The notes under the pieces are model-generated. The model was not told the origin of the DNA. It searched no databases and saw only the letters and a program-made list of their open reading frames with translations. The translations under genes and the position numbers were made by a program. DNA of 22,974 nt, taken from NCBI GenBank assembly GCA_946803715.1, contig CAMPET010000034.1:393276-416249 (forward strand), given 5' to 3'. Shown here in pieces: positions 10,309-20,243 of this stretch (positions within the stretch are counted from its first letter, which is position 1; each line of letters starts with the position of its first letter). This DNA comes from Beroe ovata. Taxonomy: Eukaryota; Ctenophora; Nuda; Beroida; Beroidae.

Positions 10309-10575
10309 TCAACTGTTTAACCAATAATAAACGATCTGAAGCAGTTGAACGATTGTCAACTTGACACTCTCTATGTGATACCCGTGGAGGATATTATTTA
10401 ACCCGGTCTCCCACAGTACATATTTAGCATAAACTGTCCTCCCAGATAACTGCATTATATTCGAGTAACATGGGCACTCTGTGCCGCACACATAATAAAT
10501 CGAGTTTGAAGGTGTCTGTGGAATGTTAACAATACGTAGTATTGTTGATGGAACTCGAGTGACGGGTTGCTCCAT
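10309..10575 (-). pseudogene. Possible transposase relic (minus strand)
   Basis: An 88-codon minus-strand frame with a CGTECPCYSN segment, then NNILHGYHIESVKLTIVQLL and IVYYWLNS. Spacing and residues weakly recall the N-terminal part of ISXO2-like DDE transposases found in animal genomes, where a Cys pair is followed by a G-x-F-x-x-S-x-L-x-L helix and an LIYYW segment. There is no catalytic DDE region, and the frame ends at the hairpin repeat at 10310. The duplicate at 11088-11276 keeps 58 similar residues and then diverges. Some constraint on the peptide is possible, but the identity is a guess. Confidence 0.25.
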
Positions 10576-10597
10576 TTTTATGGGTGATTATGTGGCN

Positions 10598-10812
10598 ATC
10601 TGACAGCGCCCCTGAAATCACCACGACTTGGAACGGAAGGTCTCTGCCAGGAGTGTGTCAACAAAACGAGTGGTAGCTCGTTGAGAAGTGTATTCAGTAA
10701 CATAAGTAGCAAGAGCAATGAGAAAAGGAAGAAGAAGAAAAGGCAGGGTAAACGACGGTCAAGGACGAAAATCTTCCGTTTTAGTTCCCTTGATCAGGTG
10801 ATTGATAGTTGA
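10598..10812 (+). pseudogene. Truncated second copy of the 3' end of the 9473 gene
   Basis: The frame reads LTAPLKSPRLGTEGLCQECV onward through a shorter Lys-rich cluster to FRFSSLDQVIDS and a TGA at 10810, matching the last third of the 9473 product with about ten replacements or deletions. The 5' part is missing because the copy starts at the scaffold gap. The donor-like CAG/gtgatt is kept. It is most likely the other haplotype of the same exon and not a separate gene. Confidence 0.7.
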
Positions 10813-11519
10813 AATGTTTCCATCTTATCGATTGTGAGTGTTAGGGGGACTAGTTAATTTCCTATCTTAGTTCAAGTTCATATCCTATTATCCTACGTAG
10901 TAGAGTATTGTATCTCCTTTCCTTGATCTTAAGCAATGAATTTTGTTCGGTTCTGGTCCACCTGGTTAAAGTTTAACCATATGGACCATCTGGTTAAAGT
11001 TTAACCATATGGACCAGAACAAAATTCAACTGTTTAACCGATAATAAACGATCTGAAGCAGGTGAACGATTGTCAACTTGACACTCTCTATGTGATACCA
11101 GTGGAGGTTTCCCACAGTACATATTTAGCATAAACTGTCCTCCCAGATAACTGCATTATATTCGAGTAACACGGGCACTCTGTGCCGCACACATAATAAA
11201 TCGAGTTTGAAGGTGTATGTGGACTGTTTACAATACGTAGTATGGTTGATGGAACTCGAGTGACGGATTGCTCCATTTTTATGGGTGATTATGTGGCCAT
11301 TAACCCGGCAACATATCAATAGATCAATCTCGAATTGTTGCTTTCCAAGTTTCTAATGGTCCTTGAGCTGTGGTAGAAGTTTCAAGTCAATCGGTCAATC
11401 CATTTGGGAGCTATCCTCAAATGCTCACTTTAAATGCCCTGTTTTTGGGCAGATAAGGGGTCACGTCGACCCTTAACTCTTCCTCACCATATAACTTTCA
11501 ACCTGATTCTCATTTTCAG

Positions 11520-14500
11520 GAGCGACTGCAAGAAGGTACATGTTGTTTATCAGTATCAGTCTGCCACCATGCGAAAAACACCAGTTTGTGCTGCAAGGTT
11601 TCCAAGTGTCGTCATGGTAACAGTGGTTTCAAGACTTCGGACAACATCAAACTGAGGTGAGTTGACAACAAGTAAGTGGTGTCAACAGAAGATGGTGCTG
11701 GCATAGAGTTAGAATGGTGTACAGGAAGTGGTGTCAAATGAGTCAAGTTGGAGTGGTGTCGAGGGAAGGTTCAAAATTTTTCTGTGTTCGTGGTGAAACA
11801 TTGGTTTTGGGATCGGGATTCGGGAAGTATTGTTTGAGTCATGGTACCGTTCTGCTAATATGGGAATATCGGTAAAGTGGTTTCGCTACAAATCGGTTTC
11901 TCAGAAACCCTGAAGCAGATTCGCCGGAGCCCGAATACAGAATTCAATTGCATTTTTCGGCTATCCAATTCCCTCACAGTTCGTTGACCATGCGTTTATG
12001 ACGTGAAAAATCATGATCCGCATTTACAAGGGGGATATCGCCGGGGAATATCTGTAACATGAAGATAAATTCTCTGTAGAAAGATATCTCAGATTCCACC
12101 CCTATTAATCCATATAAGGAATAATCACCTCTCAGCGATGTTGACGAGTGTTTACCAGCACCGCCACCCCGGGGTCGGAGTAGCGTGGACACGGTACAAG
12201 CTCTCAAACTGAGGATAGGCACCGGTGGTGGAATCATGGTGAGTGAGATAGATGGTGAGTGGCGATAGAGATAGAGACCTGGTTCTCAGATCTGGCAGAG
12301 TTCTAAACTTGACAACAGTTTCTGCATTCTCTATTTCACTACGCTACACTTTGTAGCTTATTAGAACTTGACTACCCGAAATTTTGAGCACTGGATTCGA
12401 AATTTAGCTGTGTTTAACTTTGTCTCAATCCGTCCTCTCTTAGTTTGTGTCTGGTTGTGGATTCAATTATGGGTTCAAGTTTCGCAATTTCGTTCCCCCA
12501 CCGTTGTATTGGCACTTGGCACTTGTGTGTTTGCAACAATGTCATTTGATCCCTCCCTCCCCTCTGCAATGGCAATTCTCTTGACAATTGAGACAAAGCA
12601 CATATTTGTTAGAGAACAAGGGAATTAGCACGCTCATTAGCTATCTTAATTCATGGAATATGGGATCATAATATGATGAGAATTTGGTACTTAACGAGAT
12701 AAAAAGGATCTTGTAATTTAGATGCATCTATTAGCGATTGATGTCCTTGGATCGATTCCAAATCTCGATGAAAATCATGCAAGAGAGCTATTATCATGTA
12801 TCCCCCAGAGTCCCGAATTGGGCAGGAAAAGACTGGGCAGACGGAGTGAAGGAAGTGTACCGTGCCGACCACCGATCTCATCACGTGATAACGGCTCGTC
12901 GTCACGTGACTCAGTTGTATCACCTGACAGTGCTGCTGCGTTACCTAGCAACAGTGCGTCACGTGATTCAGTTGTATCACGTGACGGTGCTGCTGCGTTA
13001 CCTGGCAACAGTGCGTCACGTGATTCAGTTGTCTCGCGTGACAGTGCTGCTGCGTTACCTAGCAACAGTGCGTCACGTGATAGGATACTGCCACGTGCGT
13101 GTGCTGTTTCGTGTGATCAGGATTCGCCAAACATCAGGTATGTTGTAACTCCGATCTATGGGACTGCCCACCAACTTCCAACATGGAATTCTACCAAACC
13201 GCTCAAAAATTGCAAACGTATATTTTCGAGACGATCAATCAATTTCGAGACGATCAATCAATGTATGATACTCTGATACATTACTTCAGTGTCAGATCAG
13301 AGGGTAGCGGTACTAGTTTACAATTAACAGCTGAGGACAAACCAATTTCTACCCCTGTCAGTCTTAACGGTCAGTTCCAAATTCATGGGGCTATATATGT
13401 TACAAGGAACATTTTCGGGAAATGAGCGTTTTTTCGGGATATAATATCTTGGCGAGAGTTGAAGTTATCTTCATTTCAGGTCATAGGCCATCGCTGATTA
13501 ACTCGAAAGACAGCACTCGAACACCCATTGGTAGAACAAGTGGTAAACGTTTTGTTTCCCTCAACGATTTGCCTAGGACATCTGATAACGGTAACAATGA
13601 CGGCTTCTCTGAATGTAATTGTCAATTTTTGTCAAAAAAATTTCAAATTTGGAGAAGAGAATGAATGTTTTCGTTCAGATATCGGTTTTCTGAAAGAAGA
13701 ATTCATCTCGAGATTGATCAAAGAGAAAGAGGAACTTTTAGAGCTTCGGAAAAGGAAGGAAAGTCAACGAGAGAAGTTATTACAATTCAGGTACATTCAC
13801 ACGGTTCACCTTTCTCGTAATTCCATCTTTCTCCCCTTCTTCTTCCATGATGTTCATTTTCCCTAAATCCATATTCATCGTCCAGACAGGAACAGTACGC
13901 TAAAGAATGCAAGGAAGTAAGTAGATTCCCCGAAACGCCCTGACTTCGGCGGCATTTTTCTCAGTATCATTTGAAATTTTCACAGTCCTGTGAAACACAC
14001 TCCTGTGAAACCACAGTTTCACCGCTTATTCCATGAGGTCGCTGCTAAGTGCCGTGTCATTAGCCATATCTTGCAATTATTCACTTACAACCACATACAT
14101 TGGAGTGCGAATCATTTGGTCGCGGTGACATCGAATGTAAGTCTTTATGCTTCGCTCTAAACAGTCCAGTAATCGCCGATTTACGATACACACTAGCGGC
14201 ACATGACACATGTCTCAGTCATGAAATATCTACTTGTATGGAACGCGCGAAATGATTTTTGTCAAACTTTCGCGCGTTCCCAGAAAATTTTAGCGCGCGC
14301 GCAATTAAATTTGAAATTGAATTACTTTCTCTCTAAGTGAAACGCATCGCGCCCTCCTCTCCATCATTTTGGAGATTTGGCATCTTCTCAAATTGCCCCA
14401 TTTCCGCCTGACAAGACCCAATCTTTCAGTTGGACGTGACACCAACCCCTATCCCTCACTTGCCAGATCGCCAAGTTGTCTTGGAAACACCGCAAAAATA

Positions 14501-15335
14501 CGGGGAAATTTCCCCTGACACCTCCCCCGCCGCCATCGCGTCACCCTCTCCCAGACCCCATGTCCTCCACAATTTGAAGAGCGATGCAGCTATTGCATTC
14601 CAGCGTCGCATATCGGATACACCAACATCCAGTGGATTGTTGTGTCGGAATCTGAGGAATATGGAGGAGGAAGGGGAAGAAGCTGCGGGAACAACTCCCA
14701 CTGATCTTCTAGCCACACCTACACCAAAACCTGTTCTTTCGAGGAAGCAAGAACACCAAACTCCGACTAAAGTCACGCCGGAAATTGTTCACCAACGAGC
14801 ATCATCAACACCGTACAAGCAGCCTTCTCATCATAACCCGACTATGTCATCTCAACCGGACCTACGGAACTTTTCTCCCTCGCATTCGTTCAAATTCTCG
14901 GGGGATTTGGGAGAATTGAGGGAGGGTGGTGAGAGTCACCCGCGTGAGCCCCTCAGAGCATCTCAATCGCTGCCTGTATCTCACAGTGCTCCCTCAGAGG
15001 ATGCCTCTTCCCCTTCCATCGAGAATCCAGTACCAGATCCCGCCCCTTCTTCACCCTCTCCTGACTCTACGACGTCTCCGTTCAACGAGCGAGCAGTGGA
15101 CTGTCCTGTCATGCCGAAATTCCCCAGCAGCAACAGTTACCATAGCAACGGAGGTGGGGGTGGTGTCAAGAAGTTGTCACCACACGGGTTTGATGTTGTC
15201 AGGTCGCTCGGACGCGACGTGACACCAGCTGATATGGAGCAGGCGGTTAACCCAGCGCTGCTTCAGCCATTCCGGAGGAGGAGTAGGAAAAGTAAAGAGG
15301 GTAAGGAGAAGGAACATAGATGCAACACTCAGTGA
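11520..15335 (+). CDS. Ser/Pro-rich coiled-coil protein with polybasic C-terminus and CaaX-like box (8 exons)
   Basis: Exons: 11520-11656, 12136-12238, 12722-13137 (or from 12809, same frame), 13290-13369, 13480-13590, 13679-13790, 13886-13916 and 14430-15335, with TGA at 15333. All junctions are GT/AG and phases agree (2,0,2,1,1,2,0), giving 631 residues from the first visible exon. Order: a Cys-rich start (CCLSVSVCHHAK, CCKVSKCRH), a Pro/Arg segment (CLPAPPPRGRSS), three 19-residue Ser/Asp/Ala repeats (about 141-197), a Ser/Thr-rich linker, a charged coiled coil (about 285-331, FLKEEFISRLIKEKEELLEL onward), and a 301-residue last exon packed with SP/TP sites. The end is RRRSRKSKEGKEKEHRCNTQ, a polybasic stretch and Cys-N-T-Q, a possible farnesylation signal. 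Family not recognised. The start codon is not located; the 9473 exon is a candidate first exon. Confidence 0.8.
12902..13072 (+). repeat. Coding 57-bp minisatellite, three units
   Basis: Three exact-period units (12902, 12959, 13016) and the start of a fourth (13073) lie in frame in the third visible exon of the 11520 gene. Each encodes 19 residues of the form SRDSVVSxDSAAALPSNSA. Each unit starts with TCACGTGA (the first sits in GTCACGTGAC, the E-box type bound by TFE/USF-like bHLH factors) and contains GTTACCTAGCAAC or GTTACCTGGCAAC, close to an RFX X-box. Differences between units are few and in frame, as expected of a young coding minisatellite. Confidence 0.92.
13224..13261. repeat. 19-bp tandem duplication in an intron
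   Basis: The 19-bp word tttcgagacgatcaatcaa occurs twice in direct succession (13224-13242 and 13243-13261), in the intron between exons 13137 and 13290. The copies are identical, so the duplication is recent. A 19-bp change would shift any reading frame here, which supports the intron call over the open frame at 13183. Confidence 0.9.
14240..14280. promoter_or_regulatory. Perfect inverted repeat of TTTCGCGCGTTCC
   Basis: Left arm GGAACGCGCGAAA (14240-14252) and right arm TTTCGCGCGTTCC (14268-14280) are perfect inverted complements with a 15-base loop. TTTCGCGC fits the E2F consensus, here twice in opposite orientation. A gcgcgcgcg run follows at about 14293. The site lies in the 513-bp intron before the last exon of the 11520 gene. 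It could be an internal promoter, an intronic enhancer, or simply a hairpin; function is inferred. Confidence 0.55.
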
Positions 15336-15343
15336 TGTCTCGT

Positions 15344-15473
15344 GGTATCAGCACGTGATGCCCTTATATGGTCATAGGGTGGTATCAGCACGTGATGCCC
15401 TTATATGGTCATAGGGTGGTACCAGCACGTGATGCCCTTATATGGTCATTGCGTTGTCTCACTGATGACGTCA
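15344..15473 (+). promoter_or_regulatory. Triplicated E-box/CArG unit followed by a CRE
   Basis: Three 37-bp tandem units start at 15344, 15381 and 15418, just after the stop of the 11520 gene. Each holds CACGTG (15352, 15389, 15426) and CCTTATATGG (15362, 15399, 15436), an exact CC(A/T)6GG serum-response type CArG box. A perfect CRE, TGACGTCA, follows at 15466-15473. The sequence match is certain; whether it acts as an enhancer or is only 3'-UTR minisatellite is not known. Confidence 0.6.
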
Positions 15474-16051
15474 ATGAGGACAAGCTGTATGAAGCCTCTA
15501 AACCAAGTTTTCGAATTAGGACTGAATTTGTCTATGTAGCTGTGAATGACGTGTAGCTGACAAAAATCTTGTGCTGAGTATGTCCCTAGGCAGTAGAAAT
15601 CATTTCTTCAAATTTTTTAGGTATATCATAGGTTTAGTTATTGTTCCCAGAATTTTAATCGAGCGGATTTAATCTTTCTTCTGAGTTCTGACTCTGACGC
15701 ATACCATAATATTGGATGTGAGTAATCTCATTTTTTTCTATCGTCCAAATTTTCAAAGTTTAGTTGAGGTTGAGTTAAATCTATTCATTAACCAACATTC
15801 ATTTTGATCGAGTTCAAAAGTTGAAGAAATGAGGTTCTAATGTTGTTTTCTCTTTTTATTGTTTAAATTTTCTTATTACATTGACCTGTAAGTATATTTG
15901 TATGTTCAATATTTCAAATACTTTGAATGATTCTTCCAAATGGCCCTATCGAATTCATAGTCTTCTCTTCTTGATTTGAAATAACGTACGATAGCTTTTT
16001 CTTAAATCATCTTTTCGGACCTTTCAACTTACCTGAATTATCATCAGCCAG
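15474..16051 (+). other. Spacer between the 11520 and 16052 genes
   Basis: AT-rich DNA with many T runs and no supported open frame; no canonical AATAAA was seen for the upstream gene. The final bases form a splice-acceptor-like ttatcatcagccag ending at 16051, eight bases before the ATG at 16060. The next gene may therefore have an untranslated first exon somewhere here or a trans-spliced leader. Confidence 0.4.
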
Positions 16052-17376
16052 GAATAGCAATGAGCAATGGATCTTATCTACTAGATCAGATCTCAAGGAA
16101 GGAAAAGACAAAGGAAGCCATAATTAAACAGATAAAGGAATGGTGCTCAAGGAAGAAACTCAAAGGTGAAATAATTGCATGATGTTAAACATTTGTCATC
16201 ATACTTTTACAAAATTTTGTAGGAAACTGGGAGGAAAAATTTTTTTATCGCTTTCCCCACCCCTTCTGATACATTGCCTGCAATCATCATGAGAAATAAG
16301 TTATCCAGTGAATTAATATCTATAACCATGTGCATAGTATTTTATTTTTAAGCTGCATCGATTAATATTTCAGTATTTTGTACACTTTTGGGCCTAGGCA
16401 GATTGATTCTAGAGGTACACCTTATAGTAACTATGGTACCTTCTCTTACAATGGCCATTTCAAATCTGTTCTCAGGCTCCTTTGTCTATGCTTTTAGGGT
16501 GAAAGAGTCGTCCATCTACACGTCCAATCAAGCCTTACATGGGTATTTCATTGACGAATCTAAAGCACCAGGTGCTAATTTTTGGTGAACAAAACATTTT
16601 TGACGAACGTCTGCCACTAGATTCAACGTTTTCTCGAGATTCACAGAGATAACTTGAGCTTTGAGTTCCACGTATAGTTCGTCATCCCAGTATATTTATA
16701 TTTCGTTGTAACGTACATGCTACACCATTATCTATTGTCGCATATACTCTATTTATTATTGTCAGCGTTAGTCGCTGATAATGCATCCAACATTTGTCTC
16801 CCATTTGACTGATTGCAGATATTATACGATTTCCCAATATAGATTAAGTTATCTTTGAGGACTGGAACCAAATCGTACATTTTCATTGTTTTGCACTGGT
16901 TTCAGGTCATGTTTTTATCACCTAGTATCCGGATTAGTTCCTTTAGCATCATATTCTGCACGTGCTTGTAGAGCAGTTTTAAACATTTCGAGAAATGCGT
17001 TCCCTTGATTCCTTATTGCGCTATTTAAAGTGTTTAATTTTTGGCTGAAGCCAGAAACTTTCTTTTGCATTTACGATAATTAACTTTATTTATTTTTTGA
17101 GAAAATTATACCCACTATACCCGTTCCTTTCTTACAAAACTGGACTTAATACGTAATACCCTGGTCCACATTTTGGTACGATATCCCCAAATCTTTTTTG
17201 ATATTTTCACTTCTTTGCGTTTTTCGTATCTGTCACAACAGTATCACTTCGATAAACTGCGATTATAAGTTTTATTTCGCCATTGCTCAACAGGTGGCTC
17301 CAATGTCTCACATTCTCTGTACAAACTGTACATAGTGTATGGTGAAGGTGTTAACTTCCACTTTGAAAATAATTAG
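16052..17376 (+). CDS. Unrecognised 94-residue protein (3 exons)
   Basis: Exons: 16052-16165 (ATG at 16060), 16476-16571 and 17294-17376 (TAG at 17374). Both introns are phase 1 with good acceptors (ctgttctcag, ttgctcaacag). The first half is charged and helical (YLLDQISRKEKTKEAIIKQI, then EWCSRKKLKG). The second half is strand-like (GSFVYAFRVKESSIYTSNQA, LHGYFIDESKAPGG, SLYKLYIVYGEGVNFHFENN). There is no signal peptide, no membrane segment and only one Cys. I recognise no family. All three pieces are open, protein-like and phase-compatible, which is the evidence for a gene. Alternatives: exon 2 could start a few bases later at another AG, or these are internal exons of a larger gene. Confidence 0.6.
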
Positions 17377-20243
17377 ATAAGTATTCTGTATATTTCTAGA
17401 TATATTTAGAATATATTTGGAGGAATATTCAACTATATTTTCGGCCAGTTGCGTTATTTTCATGCCGACGCTCCATATTTGTGATATGGAATATCGAGCC
17501 TTCCACGTCGCTGCTTCATTCAGAATCACTGAATCACTGATCAGGCGACCTCTCAGATTCTAGATCTTTACCTCGGACTAAGATAATTTTTAAATTTAGG
17601 ATAGTTTTGCCAAATGCCGTCGAATTGTAACCGATATATGTGACTTGATAATCATGATTATGATAAAGATGAGTAGCTCAATCGAGATGGTGATCATATT
17701 AGATAAAAATTGGGTCAAACACTCATACACACAATACAATTATGCAATCATCATGCCCGATCGCTCTGGTGTAAGCTACAGATTTGTGTATGTCTGTTTG
17801 TTTGTTTTTGTTTGTGTTTGTGAGATATATTTTTCCAGGCGTAACTCCAATCACTTCCTCCTCTTCTGAAATACGTTGAATATTACAGCTTTATTAATTT
17901 CCGCCATATCCCACTTTTGTTCCCTCTATATTATATAGAGTTCCCTGCTCTGAACGCTTATACCGAGTTCTTTGTTTCTTGACAGATCCCCCCGTGATGT
18001 ATCCCTACCCCCTTTGTATCCGGTATATCAGTTATAAATAGAGGTCAGTTATAGAAGTAGTGGGTGTCTGTTTTATCGATTGACGTAAAGCAGCACTTAC
18101 ATCTTTGTCAATTGTTATGCTTTGTCTTTTGATAGCCGTATACCTGATGTATCTTGCGTTTTATCATTCAGATTTCAGATATAGGGTGGCATATCCCAAT
18201 ATCATACTATGGTCTTCACTCGTCAGCCTCCATGCCAGAACGGCCAAAATCTGCTATAGGTATCGTGATTCGGGGGCGCAATATTTGACAAAGTAGGGTA
18301 CCATAGGGTATACATCTGCTTATCCCTGTAAATTCAGTATCATAGAGTATTCATGAATGCCACCTTCAGTCAATGTGTCACACATAACGTGTCACACACT
18401 GATGCCAGCTTCAGCCGTCTACGTATAACGGAGAGATGTGCAAAAAGCAATAAAACTCACTCACACAATATATTCTCGATGGTGATTGGATGGAAAACCA
18501 CCACGTGACACATTTCCCGGGCTCTGATTGGTCAGAATACATATTCACTGATAGATTTTGCTTACAAACATCGTAGTAAAACACACACACACATCGTGAC
18601 GTATACTGTAAAGCTGTAACTATGGTAACGATGAATCTGTCTGTACATACTTGATCAGTGATGTTGCGATTATAATCCTCGGATAGCGTGGGTTATCTGC
18701 TAAATCACCTGGGTTTTCTTCTTTATTTTCGTTCTTGAATTTTATTCCATTTCATCATGATATGATCATGATGATAGGACAGCATTACAATCTTATCAGT
18801 AACTCAAATAATATCCTGGCGAAGTTATATTATTCGAATCTAATTTCATCTCGTCGAAAATTCAATCGCCATTTACTCATCGTCCATCAAGGCACTGAAA
18901 ATAATCATCTCGAATTCTCGTAAAATTACCATCCACACTTCCCTAATAATTACTCCCCAATAATTAGAGGTGAGCAATAATCACTTCCTAATTCAATCAG
19001 TTATCATCACATTGCCCCATTTCGGAGCCTCTTTTACGGGTATTGAACCTGTTACCACACCAAATTGACCGTGACTTATTCCATGATGAGTAATCTTCCA
19101 ATAGCATTCTTCATCATAATATGTACTCTTTGCCTGTTATTACTGCCACTCTTAACAAATCACCGCGTCAAGAAGCAGCGATTATCATGTATAGAGAACC
19201 ACCCCTGGAGAAACAGTTCATGATAAAGGCAACATTAATGGCGGCCATGATTAGGGGCCTTATCGACACAGGGCCACCTGAATTCCGTCCACTCATCTGT
19301 AACGAGTACTCATGTATTGGTAACTCAATACCTTATTAGTAGCGTTGTGATTACTAACCTCCACTGAATACATATGAACACTGTTCTTCTTCTTATTCTA
19401 CGACCAGGTAGCATACTAATCGAAAATTTATAATACCCCCTCCTTCTGTAAAATGAACTTTGTTTCAATCGAATTCACCGATTTTATATTTTATTTTTTG
19501 TTGTGTTTTTCTTTGATTGCTGCTCTAGTGATAGTAGAAACTCATATCATGTTACTCAACATTCATGTAAATATGTATCGGTGCTTCGTGGTACATAAAA
19601 ATAGAAACATTTCTTCAGCTATAATGACTATATGTGGAAGGGCCTTCCATTCTTTTTATTCATATTCATGAGCTTTTCACCGTTTCAATTTTCATTTTAA
19701 TCGCTTTAAGTTGAAAATCGATATGATAGGTTTGAAAATGACTTCTTTTCCTATCTTCAGTTGTACAGATATAAGCCAGCTTCTTCTTAGATTCGAACTT
19801 GAACCTCTCTGCTGAAACCCCTGAATCCCCCCTGAGAGTTTTGATCTATGGGAGGTTTAGCCCCACCTAAATCTCCAAACCCCCCCTCCCGGAACTCTGA
19901 AGACCACAGAAGTACCGCGCAGTGCCCTCGTAATCACCAGAATGCTCTCACCGGCTGTCATCATAACATTAGTCTCACGTATATATGTACTTACCATCAT
20001 ATTGTACTTAAGATAACTTACTATTGTCCCTTTAAGGAGTTACCTCGCACCATATACGGAATAACATCATACCATATATGGTCTGATTGACCGGTGTATG
20101 CGCGTATGTGCTGACACGGAGTGAGCTTATCACTGGTACAAGTCCTGAACTGGACTCCTATATTTGTCCTCTTCCCTTGTTCGCGTGCCGTAGTATATGA
20201 TTGCTGTATTTACTATTCACTCGTGCCGACCACTCCTCTTACC
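17377..20243. other. Long AT-rich stretch without a supported gene
   Basis: Small open frames (17645-17869, 18105-18296, 18735-18923, 19121-19339, 19453-19671, 19848-20090) are all under 85 codons. They have low-complexity or hydrophobic composition and no splice partners that I could find. AATAAA at 18449-18454 is the first canonical polyadenylation hexamer I noted after the 94-residue gene, but it is more than 1 kb away. GTAACTATGGTAAC at about 18616 is another X-box-like word, and CCATATATGG near 20070 is another CArG-type word. Confidence 0.5.

Larger units (their letters stand above)
10193..11027. repeat. Hairpin-flanked 28-bp palindromic minisatellite (two loci)
   Basis: At 10193-10310, arms GAATTTTGTTCTG...GGTCC and GGACCAGAACAAAATTC are inverted complements, with a 5-bp insertion in the left arm. 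They enclose three 28-bp units of the type ggttaaagtttaacc-atatggaccatct. The duplicate at 10938-11027 has the same arms and only two units. GGTTAAAGTTTAACC is itself almost palindromic, as is CCATATGG. The structure could form a large cruciform or hairpin; it may be the end of a small mobile element. Confidence 0.8.
9852..11297. repeat. Diverged direct duplication across a scaffold gap
   Basis: Bases 9852-10596 correspond to 10598-11297, with the n at 10597 exactly at the junction. Unlike the 2688-3950 case, the two copies differ: several substitutions, a shorter Lys-coding run, one fewer 28-bp hairpin unit, and a gap of about 21 bp after gtggagg. The second copy is about 45 bp shorter. After it the sequence runs on past gattatgtggcc into unique DNA, where the first copy stops. 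This is what two divergent haplotypes placed in series would give; a true tandem duplication remains possible. Confidence 0.85.

Noticed and set aside
11434-11655. Plus-strand frame over the Cys-rich exon, ending in TGA at 11653
   Set aside because: It stops three bases before a strong donor; only the other frame (ERLQEG) stays open and matches the phase of the next exon.
12738-13148. Alternative plus-strand frame over the coding minisatellite
   Set aside because: Open because the 57-bp period is a multiple of three. Its peptide is a repeat artefact, and its phase does not fit both neighbouring exons.
13183-13425. 80-codon ATG frame
   Set aside because: It spans an intron with a 19-bp duplication and reads out of phase with neighbours. 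Its second part is the real exon 13290-13369 in a different splice context.
14456-14776. Minus-strand frame over the last exon of the 11520 gene
   Set aside because: Shadow of a 301-residue plus-strand exon with consistent splice phase.
19453-19671. 72-codon ATG frame with a hydrophobic stretch
   Set aside because: Single small frame in AT-rich DNA with no supporting splice site or domain.
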